A stretch of 64,000 nt of DNA, from the NCBI GenBank assembly GCA_964580995.1, contig CAZOMV010000018.1:1-64000 (forward strand). Reading direction: 5' to 3'. The number at the start of each line of letters is the position of its first letter. The first letter of the stretch is position 1. This document shows, piece after piece, positions 9,407-18,012 of the stretch. Position numbers and translations under genes: made by a program. The notes beneath the pieces are model-generated. The model made no database searches. It had not been told where the DNA came from and saw nothing but the letters and a program-made list of their open reading frames with translations. Origin of the DNA: JAKJEP01 sp964580995. GTDB lineage: Bacteria; Planctomycetota; Phycisphaerae; Sedimentisphaerales; SM23-30.

Positions 9407-10858
9407 ATGATCATGCTGCCTGAAATATTAGTGATAATTCTTGCTGTCGCGGTACTGGTATTCGACCTGCTGCTGGGGGAACGCCGCAGGTGGATTCTGG
9501 GACTGCTCGCTGCCGGCGGCCTCCTCACAATATTACTGATTACTTTTCTGGTAGTGCCGCATCAGGGCCAGCTTTTCGGCGGACGGTTTGTGATGGACCC
9601 GGTGGCCTGGTGGTTTAAAGTTTTCTTTCTCCTCTCCGGTTCCCTCGTGATTCTGCTGTCACTGGACCTGTTGGATGGCAGAATTCTCGTGCGGGTGCGG
9701 GGAATGGGCTTTCGCGGCGAATATTACACCGTATTGCTTTCCACCATCTGCGGGATGATGTATCTTGCCTCCGCCCAGGACCTGATCACCTTGTATGTAA
9801 GCCTGGAACTGGCAACGATACCTCTGTTTGTTCTGGCTGCCTGGCGGCGGGATGATGTCAGGTCCGGTGAGGCTGGGCTTAAGTATGTTATCATCGGTGC
9901 GCTGGCTTCGGCGTTTATGATTTATGGTTTCGGCATTCTCTTTGGCCTTGCCGGCAGTACCGATTTAGATGTTATTGCCCGTACCTTGCATCCGAATCCG
10001 GCGCTGTGGCTGGCCCTGGCCCTGATTGCCGCCGGTCTCGGTTTTAAAATGACATTGGTACCGTTCCATTTCTGGGCGGCCGATGTTTACGAAGGTGCTC
10101 CCGTGCTGGTGACCGCCTATATTTCCGTGGCCTCCAAGACGACCGGCCTGGTACTGATGTTTCAGATACTCTTGCGAATCATGGGCCATTTCGTGGCGGA
10201 CTGGTCGCTGGCGATTGCGATCTTTGCGGCGGCCACCATGACCCTGGGAAACCTGGTTGCTCTCGTTCAGCAAAATATGAAACGCTTAATGGCCTTTAGC
10301 GCGATTTCCCAGGCGGGATATTTGATCATCGGGTTCGTCGGTCCCGGCCAACCCGAAGCCGTGCCGGCCATGCTGTTCTACATGCTGGTCTATATCGCAA
10401 CGAACCTGGTGGTTTTTGCCTGCATCATCTGGCATTCCAACCAGACCGGTTCGGAAAATATCGGCGACTACCGGGGCCTCTCGCGCAGCAATCCGGTTGT
10501 TGCCCTGGCCATGATGGTCGGATTATTCAGCCTGGCGGGAATCCCGCCGTTGTCGGGTTTTGTGGGAAAATTCTTTTTGTTCAGCATCGCTTCCCAGGCC
10601 GGCTTCCACTGGCTGGTTGCGGTGGCCGCAGTCAATTCCACTGTATCGCTGTACTATTACCTGCGGATTGTCCGCCAGATGTATATCGAACGGGCAGAGG
10701 AAAATCCCAAACGAATAACCATAACTCCCACCCTGGCTATGACACTTGCGATCCTTACTGTGGCTGTGGTGCTGATGGGCCTGATACCATTACTATATGA
10801 GACCATCGCCAAAGAAACGAGCTTGTGGATGGCATTATCGCATGTAGGTTACCGGTAA
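9407..10858 (+). CDS. nuoN: NADH-quinone oxidoreductase subunit N
   Basis: NuoN is the third antiporter-like pump and the last nuo gene. It has 483 residues and about 14 helices. Landmarks are LYVSLELATIPLFVLAAW, FKMTLVPFHFWAADVYEGAP and LAGIPPLSGFVGKFFLF. After it the operon probably runs into the DedA gene, 7 bases downstream. nuoE, nuoF and nuoG are absent from the operon. Confidence 0.95.
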   Translation: MIMLPEILVIILAVAVLVFDLLLGERRRWILGLLAAGGLLTILLITFLVVPHQGQLFGGRFVMDPVAWWFKVFFLLSGSLVILLSLDLLDGRILVRVRGMGFRGEYYTVLLSTICGMMYLASAQDLITLYVSLELATIPLFVLAAWRRDDVRSGEAGLKYVIIGALASAFMIYGFGILFGLAGSTDLDVIARTLHPNPALWLALALIAAGLGFKMTLVPFHFWAADVYEGAPVLVTAYISVASKTTGLVLMFQILLRIMGHFVADWSLAIAIFAAATMTLGNLVALVQQNMKRLMAFSAISQAGYLIIGFVGPGQPEAVPAMLFYMLVYIATNLVVFACIIWHSNQTGSENIGDYRGLSRSNPVVALAMMVGLFSLAGIPPLSGFVGKFFLFSIASQAGFHWLVAVAAVNSTVSLYYYLRIVRQMYIERAEENPKRITITPTLAMTLAILTVAVVLMGLIPLLYETIAKETSLWMALSHVGYR

Positions 10859-10865
10859 CGGATAT

Positions 10866-11471
10866 ATGTCTGATATCAATCATATTCTCGAAAATCACCA
10901 ATATCTGCCTTACCTCATTTTGCTGGTATGGACGTTTCTGGAAGGGGAGACCATCGTCATCATTGCTGGGATAGCCGCCCGCGAGGGTCATCCCTGGCTG
11001 CCGCTGGTAATGCTCTGCGCTTTTTGCGGCAGCCTCACCAGCGATCTGCTGATGTTTTTTCTGGGCCGGTACAAGGGGCAGGCTTTTATTGCCCGGCGGC
11101 CTCGCTGGCAAATGCGGGCGGAAAAGGTCTATTCTCTGTTGGAAAGACATCAAACCTGGCTGATACTGGGATTCCGTTTTCTGTACGGCATACGCAATAT
11201 CACACCGTTAGCGATCGGCATGAGCGGGGTGCCCGTGCGGCGCTACGTAATTTTAAATATCATAGGGGCAGCTCTCTGGTCCTTCAGCTTTTCGATCGGG
11301 GGTTATTTGTTTGGGGCCGCCCTGGAAACGTTTTTGGAAAAAGAGCATAAAATTTTTGTGATTCTGTTGCTGCTGGTTCTTACCGTTCTTCTCTGGATCC
11401 TGCGAATGGCTCGTCGCCGATCGCTACTAAAAAATAATAACATACCAAACGGGAAGTACAAAAATACCTGA
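10866..11471 (+). CDS. DedA / VTT-domain inner-membrane protein
   Basis: DedA-family proteins are polytopic inner-membrane proteins implicated in lipid-carrier (undecaprenyl phosphate) recycling and envelope stability. The 201 residues show a glycine-rich re-entrant segment and the family motif FRFLYGIRNITPLAIGMSGV (about residues 101-120), followed by NIIGAALWSFSFSIGGYLFG. The gene starts 7 bases after nuoN and is probably the last gene of that transcript. The exact substrate cannot be inferred. Confidence 0.85.
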   Translation: MSDINHILENHQYLPYLILLVWTFLEGETIVIIAGIAAREGHPWLPLVMLCAFCGSLTSDLLMFFLGRYKGQAFIARRPRWQMRAEKVYSLLERHQTWLILGFRFLYGIRNITPLAIGMSGVPVRRYVILNIIGAALWSFSFSIGGYLFGAALETFLEKEHKIFVILLLLVLTVLLWILRMARRRSLLKNNNIPNGKYKNT

Positions 11472-11592
11472 ATTCTTTCCTGCGAATCAAATCGCCGGGC
11501 TTTTGGAAATAGAAGCACACCACCTTCGCCATACAGCGAAACCATTATTTTACTGGGTCTGGGCGGTCTGACGCTGTTGCGTCGCCGCCGAT
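11472..11592 (+). pseudogene. PEP-CTERM tail remnant
   Basis: Directly after the dedA stop, and in the same frame, lies an open stretch without a start codon that ends in PSPYSETIILLGLGGLTLL followed by RRRR and a stop. The hydrophobic helix plus arginine cluster is the shape of a PEP-CTERM exosortase sorting tail. The PEP motif itself is degraded (SPYSET). The rest of the gene is missing, so this is a relic of a secreted surface protein. Confidence 0.6.
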
Positions 11593-11631
11593 AAGGTTGA
11601 AACCCGATTGTAACTTTGACCATAAAGATTG

Positions 11632-11670
11632 AAGAGCCGGTGCAGCGTAATACCTGCCCGGCTCTTTATT
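11632..11670 (+). terminator. Rho-independent terminator
   Basis: A 9-bp perfect stem, AAGAGCCGG (11632-11640) and CCGGCTCTT (11658-11666), is followed by a T-rich run. It would end transcription of the nuo-dedA unit and lies just after the PEP-CTERM remnant. Confidence 0.75.
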
Positions 11671-11767
11671 TATAATTCGTGATCGATAAGGGAGTGATCC
11701 ATCTCTTGAAGTCGTGCTGTGAGGCAATACCTCAGAAAAAGTTTTATGCAGAAGGTATTTTTTATGG

Positions 11768-11795
11768 TTGCATAATTTTTTGGGACTGCTATACT
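11768..11795 (+). promoter_or_regulatory. Candidate promoter of the GH36 gene
   Basis: TTGCAT at 11768-11773, a 16-nt spacer and TATACT at 11790-11795. It lies about 105 nt before the alpha-galactosidase start, in a stretch with no other gene. The remaining 11671-11900 shows only short, non-coding-looking frames. Confidence 0.4.
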
Positions 11796-11900
11796 CTTGT
11801 CCGATGTGGCAAAATGACCTTGTCTGATGACCTTGGCGTTTATCAGCATAAGGGACCTGGAAAAGTATTATTGTAACCTACATTTTGACAGGAGTTTACC

Positions 11901-14606
11901 ATGAAGAAGCTTTCCCCCGTCTTATTGTCTTTGTTGTTAATCCTTATTTTGAATCTTGCCAGCTACGGCCTGGAATTTGAAGCCATTACCGTTTTTGGCT
12001 GCAATGATGGCGGTACCCAGGACGGCCACGCCCGCTGGAATACCGGCCCGGTCGATGGCTGCTGGGATATCTTTATGTATCCCGGCGATATGGTAAAAAG
12101 TATTGACCAGGCCAAATGGATGAATGACCCCGGCAGCCGCCAGGTTAAATTCAGCCCCGAAGTCGGTAGTACCACATATACCTTCCATCTGGAGTGCAAT
12201 GCCGATCTGGGAATTTTCGGCATGAATCTTTTCGGCGCGGATAAGAACCGGCCGGTGATCTCGGTCTTTGCCCCGGTCACCCGCGATGCTGCCCAACCGG
12301 CGGCCTTCAAGGTCAACAGTTCCGCCAATACCATGGGCTGGCCGATGAGCGATGTTCCCGCCGCCGGTTCGCTCAGTTATGATGGGGTGGAAGGTTCGCT
12401 GTGGATTCACAATGACGCGAATGCCGGGAAAAAATACACGATTACCGATTTTAAAATTTTAGCCCCGGCTGCTTCCGGCAATCTGGATTTTGTCGGCCCC
12501 GGTGAGATCAAGGCCAGCAATCTGGCGGATTATGTCGGCCAGTTCACCATCACGGTGGAAAATCTGACGACCGCTCCCCAGAACTGGCTGCTCTGGATCA
12601 GCACGGTGGCCCAGATGAAGATCGGATCGAACAACGCCGATGGCAAATGGACGGAAAAATATGATTATCAGAATGCCCAGCCGCCGTTCTCTTTCACATA
12701 TGATGGCAAATCCTCCGCGGAACTGCTGAAGGGCTGGAAATTCGATTCCGAGCATAAGAAACTGGACGAGAATCGCACCGCCCACATCCTCACCTGGCAG
12801 GACCCGAAAACCGGCCTGCAAATCCGCTGGGACGGCCTGGAATACAACGATTATGAGAGTATCGAATGGACCATTTACCTGACCAATAAAGGCAATGCGG
12901 ACACCCCGATGATCGAAAACGTCAAGGCCCTGGATGCCGATTTCCAGCGGGCCTCCGGCAGCGAATATCGCCTGCATCACTGGAGCGGTACCTTTGTAAC
13001 CGCCGACGATTATGCCACCAAGATGACCGTGCTCGATGCCGGTAAGCAGGCGAACTTCGAGCCTTTCGGCCGCAAATCCGGCACCGCCGGCAATTGGCCC
13101 TATTACAATCTGGAAGCCGGCGACGAAGGCCTTATTGCCGTGGTCGGCTGGCCGGGCTTCTGGTTTGCCGACTATCAGCGGGACCAGAACAGGGGCTTGC
13201 ACATAGCCGCCGGTCAGAAAATCATGCACTTCCAGCTCCAGCCCGGCGAGATGGTGCGTACCCCCCTGATCGTCCTGCAATTCCGCAAAGGCGGCGATTG
13301 GATTGACGGCCAGAATGCCTGGCGCCAGTGGATGATCGAACACAATATCCCGAAAAACATCCCCCGACCGATGTTCAACGCGTGCAGTTCGCACCAGTTT
13401 GCCGAGATGACTCAGGCGAACGAGCAGAACCAGATCGAATTCATCGACAGCTACCTCAAGAAGGGCCTGAAGATTAATTACTGGTGGATGGACGCCGGCT
13501 GGTATGTCGGTGCCGCCGAAAAAGGCTGGCCCTGGACGGGTACCTGGGAAGTGGATCGCCGGGAAAAACGGTTCCCCAACGGTCTGCGGGCTATCAGTGA
13601 CCATGCTCACAAGGTGGGTGTCAAAACCATCGTCTGGTTCGAGCCGGAACGGGTTGCCGGCGGTACCTGGCTGACCACGGAACATCCCGATTGGGTGTTC
13701 GGCGGTGCCGGCGGCGGATTGCTGAACCTGGGCAATCCCGATGCCCTGAAATGGGCCATCGATCATTTCAACAAGATTATTGATGACGAAGGCATCGACC
13801 TCTATCGTCAGGACTACAACATCGATCCGTACCCCTTCTGGCAGGGCAACGATACGCCCAATCGCCAGGGCATCACCGAGAACAAGTATGTCATGGGCTA
13901 CCTGGCTTACTGGGATGGCCTGCTGGCCAAGCATCCGGGCATGATTATTGATTCCTGTGCCTCCGGCGGCCACCGCAACGATCTGGAGACCATGCGTCGC
14001 GCCATCCCGCTGCTCCGCAGCGACTACCTCTTCGAGCCGGTCGGCCAGCAGGGCCACACCTACGGCCTGTCCTTCTGGCTGCCTGCCCACGGTACCGGCT
14101 ACACCCCCTCCAATGCGGGCGGCTGGGGCTGGGGGACCGGCGGGCTTTCTTATAATCCTTATGCCCGCCGCAGTAACATGTGCCCGACCAACACGGCCTG
14201 TTTCGATTTCCGGGTTGATTCTGATGACAATCCGGATAACGATATCGATAATGATCTGCTGTTAAGGCTATACCATGAATGGATGGAAATCGGCCCCGAC
14301 TATTACGGCAATTTCTATCCCCTGACCGACTATAACCTTTCCCAGAAAGACTGGCTCGGCTGGCAGTTCTATCGCCCGGATAAGGGCGAAGGATTCGTGC
14401 AGGCCTTCCGCCGCGAGAATTGTATCTTTAAGGCGGCTGACCTGAAAATGCGCGGACTCGACCCGGAAGCCACCTACCAGTTGAAAAACTATGATGTCAA
14501 GGGCAAGACCCGCGTGACCGGTAAGGAACTGATGGAAAAGGGAATAACCATCGATATCCCCGAAAGACCCGGTGCCGTTACCATCAAATACGTAAAGGTC
14601 AAATAA
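11901..14606 (+). CDS. Secreted GH36-type alpha-galactosidase with N-terminal extra domain
   Basis: The product is a retaining glycosidase of clan GH-D, expected to release alpha-galactosyl residues from oligo- or polysaccharides. A Sec signal peptide covers about residues 1-24. Residues 25-190 form an extra N-terminal domain I do not recognise, probably a beta-sandwich. The GH36-like part follows: WWMDAGWY near 530, the nucleophile region LYRQDYN with D638, DSCASGGHRND near 690 and the acid/base region RSDY with D708, all as expected. It has 901 residues. A good GGAG ribosome site precedes the ATG. It stands alone between two terminators. A related but shorter enzyme lies at 47607. Confidence 0.85.
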   Translation: MKKLSPVLLSLLLILILNLASYGLEFEAITVFGCNDGGTQDGHARWNTGPVDGCWDIFMYPGDMVKSIDQAKWMNDPGSRQVKFSPEVGSTTYTFHLECNADLGIFGMNLFGADKNRPVISVFAPVTRDAAQPAAFKVNSSANTMGWPMSDVPAAGSLSYDGVEGSLWIHNDANAGKKYTITDFKILAPAASGNLDFVGPGEIKASNLADYVGQFTITVENLTTAPQNWLLWISTVAQMKIGSNNADGKWTEKYDYQNAQPPFSFTYDGKSSAELLKGWKFDSEHKKLDENRTAHILTWQDPKTGLQIRWDGLEYNDYESIEWTIYLTNKGNADTPMIENVKALDADFQRASGSEYRLHHWSGTFVTADDYATKMTVLDAGKQANFEPFGRKSGTAGNWPYYNLEAGDEGLIAVVGWPGFWFADYQRDQNRGLHIAAGQKIMHFQLQPGEMVRTPLIVLQFRKGGDWIDGQNAWRQWMIEHNIPKNIPRPMFNACSSHQFAEMTQANEQNQIEFIDSYLKKGLKINYWWMDAGWYVGAAEKGWPWTGTWEVDRREKRFPNGLRAISDHAHKVGVKTIVWFEPERVAGGTWLTTEHPDWVFGGAGGGLLNLGNPDALKWAIDHFNKIIDDEGIDLYRQDYNIDPYPFWQGNDTPNRQGITENKYVMGYLAYWDGLLAKHPGMIIDSCASGGHRNDLETMRRAIPLLRSDYLFEPVGQQGHTYGLSFWLPAHGTGYTPSNAGGWGWGTGGLSYNPYARRSNMCPTNTACFDFRVDSDDNPDNDIDNDLLLRLYHEWMEIGPDYYGNFYPLTDYNLSQKDWLGWQFYRPDKGEGFVQAFRRENCIFKAADLKMRGLDPEATYQLKNYDVKGKTRVTGKELMEKGITIDIPERPGAVTIKYVKVK

Positions 14607-14630
14607 CCTTTCCGTATAACCGATTCCCTC

Positions 14631-14668
14631 AGCCGCCGTCCGGTTTTCCGGATGGCGGCTTTTTTTTA
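14631..14668 (+). terminator. Rho-independent terminator after the GH36 gene
   Basis: AGCCGCCGTCCGG pairs with CCGGATGGCGGCT (one G-U pair) across a TTTT loop and is followed by a run of T. It overlaps the end of the convergent DUF1828 gene and may serve both directions. Confidence 0.8.
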
Positions 14669-15448
14669 TGCCTTATCTTGAAGGATATCCTTTAGATAAC
14701 GAATAATACGTTCCCGATTTACACCCATACTGGAAAATTGCTTTTCGCACACGTCACTGAATCGAGCTAAAACTTTGCGGTTAATGGATTCTTGATCTTC
14801 GAAAATGGCCATGGAGCGTTGCAGGATACTCCATTTTTCGAACTGTAAAAGAGCAATGGTTGTGTCGCGTACCCGGTCGTCATTGGGTAAGGCATAAACA
14901 AATAGCGGGCGTTTCATGCTATTTACCCTGCAATCTACCGTGTACATAGATTGTGGGTCATGCATGGGATCGTTCCAGTCAAAGGTACGGCGATTTTCTG
15001 GGACCGTTTCCATCATCATCGTGCGAAAATCTTCCATGAAAGTGGAATGTACTCGTTCACGGGTGAGAAAAGAAATATCCGTGATTTTCATCAATGCCTG
15101 TATGAAAGAGTATAAGGCATCACCGAACTGGTTTTCGATAACTCGCAAAGACAATTCTCCTTCACGGTCTTCTACCCGAAATGTGGATAGCGTATTGGTG
15201 ATAATTTTTTGGCGTGTGCCTCGTTGCAGATCCTTTTCCTCCAGATCATAGGTCAAATGCATATAGGTGTGCCCCTCATCGGAGAGCGACCATACTGATT
15301 TTTCCCGTTTGAGAACGATTGCCAGGTGGTCACCGTCTTCAAACAGAAACGGGGTGAACACACGATAACGGTCTATGCCTTCGCCGGTAATTCGGATTTT
15401 TTCGCAAACTTTTTTCTTGAAATCACGCTCTATGGTTTCAATGGTCAT
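14666..15448 (-). CDS. DUF1828/DUF1829 domain protein
   Basis: The 260 residues fit the DUF1828 (N-terminal, about 25-115) plus DUF1829 (C-terminal, about 150-240) layout. The N-terminal part has the typical DRYRVFTPFLFEDGDHLAI and WSLSDEGHTYMHL pattern. Biochemical function is unknown for these families. They occur sporadically and often in two-gene modules, which suggests an accessory or defence-type role (inference). It overlaps the upstream gene by 4 bases (ATGA), so the two are translationally coupled. No cysteines or catalytic motif can be assigned. Confidence 0.7.
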   Translation of the reverse strand: MTIETIERDFKKKVCEKIRITGEGIDRYRVFTPFLFEDGDHLAIVLKREKSVWSLSDEGHTYMHLTYDLEEKDLQRGTRQKIITNTLSTFRVEDREGELSLRVIENQFGDALYSFIQALMKITDISFLTRERVHSTFMEDFRTMMMETVPENRRTFDWNDPMHDPQSMYTVDCRVNSMKRPLFVYALPNDDRVRDTTIALLQFEKWSILQRSMAIFEDQESINRKVLARFSDVCEKQFSSMGVNRERIIRYLKDILQDKA

Positions 15449-15933
15449 AAATCAAATTCTCCAAATAACAATTTCTGATTATCTGGGGATACTTTAAATC
15501 CGCAATTTTCAAGCAGGTAGGGTAAAGCCGTGTGAAAATCGGCATAACCGTCTGTTGGTTCGGCAAAAGCGTCTTCACGCAGGCCCATTTCCTGATACCT
15601 CTCAGTAGCCTGATGGATGTGAAAGTCATAAAAGGTATTACCTTCAATCTGATTTGTATGCTCGTGGCTTTTACCATTATACCGTCGTAAGCGAAACAAT
15701 AGACTCGAATCTGCTGGACAGAAAGCAAGGATAATCGAAAAATCAAGAGTGTTAATATCGCTTTGTCTCAGAATAAGGCGAAATTGGCTCCCTTTTTCGC
15801 CCGTAACATCCAATTCTCTTTCTTTATGTCCTCGCTTATTACGAAGCTGGACAAGGGAGCGATAATCAGCAGGCAGGAATTTGCGTTCCGCAATCATCTG
15901 GGCAATTTCTTCATCTGAATATTTTGCTGGCAT
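15445..15933 (-). CDS. Unknown protein paired with DUF1828 (DUF6978-like)
   Basis: The 162-residue acidic soluble protein has a patterned core: LLFRLRRYNGKSHEHTN followed by FYDFHIHQATERYQEMG and a C-terminal CGFKV segment. The HxHTN and HIH motifs resemble the small partner often found beside DUF1828 proteins (I associate it with DUF6978), but I cannot confirm this. It is the first gene of a two-gene unit, with its stop inside the DUF1828 start. Possible roles are antitoxin, sensor or nuclease partner; none is shown by the sequence. Confidence 0.55.
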   Translation of the reverse strand: MPAKYSDEEIAQMIAERKFLPADYRSLVQLRNKRGHKERELDVTGEKGSQFRLILRQSDINTLDFSIILAFCPADSSLLFRLRRYNGKSHEHTNQIEGNTFYDFHIHQATERYQEMGLREDAFAEPTDGYADFHTALPYLLENCGFKVSPDNQKLLFGEFDL

Positions 15934-16241
15934 ATCACATTATAAAAGCATAATCCCGGATTAACGTTAAGTAATTCATACGCATAAGGATAAAACCTCT
16001 ATTATGAAAGGTTTATCAGTTGGTATTATATCGGATTTTGCTAGCGATACATTGTATTTTTAGCCAACTTTCTGCAAAAAACGTGACTTTTTGATTATTT
16101 TGTCGTATTTTTTATGTGTTTCAATAATGTTACTAGTTATAGTATGAAATAATGCTTAACTGGTCTATTTCACAAGTATTTATAGAAATGATCGGCATTG
16201 ACATAAAAATATCTTGAATAGGTCAACGACAAGAGGCTGAT
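15934..16241. other. AT-rich divergent intergenic region
   Basis: The 308 bases between the divergent DUF1828 module and the methyltransferase gene are AT-rich and hold no gene. A TTGACA lies at 16198-16203 but lacks a convincing -10 box. I looked for a cobalamin or SAM riboswitch before the methyltransferase and importer genes and could not recognise either. Confidence 0.5.
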
Positions 16242-17129
16242 ATGCAAAATATACTGGAACGCATTCAAAAAGGAGAAATCCTGTTCTGTGACGGTGGAAT
16301 GGGGACCTTTCTGCAGGCCAAAGGCTTGCAGCCGGGGCAGTGTCCGGAGTTGTGGTGCATTGAGCATCCGGACGAGGTGAAAGACATCCACCGCCAGTAC
16401 CGCGCCGCCGGCAGCGATATCGTCGAGACCAATTCGTTCGGCGGCACCCGTTACAAGCTCAAGCATTATGGCCTGGACGGCCGGGTCGCGGAGATCAACC
16501 GGGCCGCTGCCCGCATCGCCCGCGAGGTAGCCGGCGATTCGCAGTACGTCCTGGGCAGCGTGGGATCAACGGGCGAATTTATGGCGCCGCTGGGCCTGGA
16601 ATCCGAGGAAAATTTTATCGCCGCCTTCCAGGAGCAGATCGTCGCCCTGGAAGCAGGCGGCGCGGATATGGTCATCATCGAAACCATGACCGCCATTGAA
16701 GAGGCCATCGCCGCCGTCAAGGCCGCCAAAAACCATACCCGCCTGCTGGTCGTCGCCAGCTTCACCTTTGATCCCCAGCCGAACGGCAAGTACGCCACCA
16801 TGATGGGCGTCACGCCGGAGAGCTTCGTCGAAAAAATCCTGCCCACGGGCGTGGACATCATCGGCGCCAACTGCGGCACCGGCATGGACCATATGATCGA
16901 AATCGTCAAGCGATTGCGTAAGGCCGCCCCAAAGACGCCGATTTTCGCTATGCCCAACGCCGGTATGCCCGTATTGGAAAACGGCCAAACCGTCTTCAAG
17001 GAGACTCCCCAGCAGATGGCCGCCCAGGCTCCCCAGCTTGTCAAAGCCGGGGCGAATATCATCGGCGGCTGCTGCGGCACCGGCCCGGCCCATATCGCCG
17101 CCATGAAAAAAGCGGTCAAAGGGATCTGA
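16242..17129 (+). CDS. Homocysteine S-methyltransferase domain protein
   Basis: This is a TIM-barrel enzyme that uses a zinc-activated homocysteine thiolate as methyl acceptor, like the N-terminal domain of MetH or betaine-homocysteine methyltransferase. The 295 residues cover that domain only. The start motif DGGMGTFLQ, ETNSFGGTRYKL, and the zinc ligands C211 (GANCGTG) and C277/C278 (GGCCGTG) are all intact. The folate, cobalamin and activation domains of MetH are absent, so it needs partner proteins encoded elsewhere or uses another donor. The BtuFCD-like importer next door fits a cobalamin-linked role. Confidence 0.85.
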   Translation: MQNILERIQKGEILFCDGGMGTFLQAKGLQPGQCPELWCIEHPDEVKDIHRQYRAAGSDIVETNSFGGTRYKLKHYGLDGRVAEINRAAARIAREVAGDSQYVLGSVGSTGEFMAPLGLESEENFIAAFQEQIVALEAGGADMVIIETMTAIEEAIAAVKAAKNHTRLLVVASFTFDPQPNGKYATMMGVTPESFVEKILPTGVDIIGANCGTGMDHMIEIVKRLRKAAPKTPIFAMPNAGMPVLENGQTVFKETPQQMAAQAPQLVKAGANIIGGCCGTGPAHIAAMKKAVKGI

Positions 17130-17139
17130 TATCCTGTTG

Positions 17140-18012
17140 ATGCCTATGAAAACCAAACGCACAAAAACCGGCTTTCCCCTGCTGCTGATACTTCTGCTGG
17201 CCGCCGGTTGTCATAAGCAATCACCCGATACGCAAACCCCTCACCCGCGTTTGATTACCTATTCACCGGCGATCACGCGGATCGTGTTCGATATGGGGCT
17301 GGGCGATTACGTAGTGGGTGTTACCCATTTCTGCCAGTTGCCGCCGGGTGAGCAGCGGCCGAGGATAGGCGATAATCTGAATGTCCAGGTGGAACCGATC
17401 TTGTCGGTTCATCCCGATATCATTTTAGCCCAGATCGCTGAAAAGAACTTCGCTGCCCTGCGCCAGATCAACTCTTCGATTCGCATTGAAAATTTTCGAT
17501 TTGATAATTTGCAGGATATTGCCTCTGCCATGCAGCGAATCGGTGAAATAGTCAATCGACCGGAGATCGGCAATCAGGCCCGGCAGAATTTTCTGCAAAA
17601 ACTGGATCAGGTCAGGCAAAGGGTCGCGGATTTGCCGAAACCGCGGGTGATTTTTGTAATCGATTACAAAGCCCCCAGCGGTGCAGGCCGAAATACCTTT
17701 GTGCATGAAATGATTGAACGAGCCAACGGCATCAACCTGCTGGCCGCCGATTATGACCTCTGGAAAAAAGTCTCCCTCGAAAAAATCCTGGCCCTTGATC
17801 CCGAGGTTCTTATCTGCCATGCGGAAAGGAACCAGTCCGAAGAAGCCCTGCGTTACTGGCAGGATCTTACCTTTGCCGGCGGGAAGAAAACCCGCGTGTA
17901 TGTGGTGACGGATCCCGACTGGCTCATCCCCGCCGGCCATCTGGCCGAATACACCATGGAACTGGCGAAAATGATTCACCCCGAACTCCTCTCCCCGGAG
18001 GCCCAGCCTTGA
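17140..18012 (+). CDS. ABC transporter substrate-binding lipoprotein (BtuF/FhuD type)
   Basis: The product is the periplasmic or membrane-anchored receptor of a vitamin B12 or iron-chelate importer. The signal peptide ends in a lipobox (LLAAGC, cysteine near residue 26). The mature part begins with the helical-backbone receptor pattern LITYSPAITRIVFDMGLGD and HPDIILAQI. It has about 290 residues. The start is ambiguous: TTG 17137, ATG 17140 or ATG 17146 are in frame. The gene follows the methyltransferase by about 10 bases and overlaps the permease gene by 4. Context with a homocysteine methyltransferase favours cobalamin over siderophore, but this is inference. Confidence 0.82.
   Translation: MPMKTKRTKTGFPLLLILLLAAGCHKQSPDTQTPHPRLITYSPAITRIVFDMGLGDYVVGVTHFCQLPPGEQRPRIGDNLNVQVEPILSVHPDIILAQIAEKNFAALRQINSSIRIENFRFDNLQDIASAMQRIGEIVNRPEIGNQARQNFLQKLDQVRQRVADLPKPRVIFVIDYKAPSGAGRNTFVHEMIERANGINLLAADYDLWKKVSLEKILALDPEVLICHAERNQSEEALRYWQDLTFAGGKKTRVYVVTDPDWLIPAGHLAEYTMELAKMIHPELLSPEAQP

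Noticed and set aside
12459..14090. A 543-residue open frame on the minus strand
   Set aside because: Shadow of the GH36 gene; no motifs, and the + strand carries signal peptide and catalytic regions.
15934..16241. Cobalamin or SAM riboswitch before the methyltransferase and importer genes
   Set aside because: I could not find a B12 box or the SAM-riboswitch core pairing in the leader.
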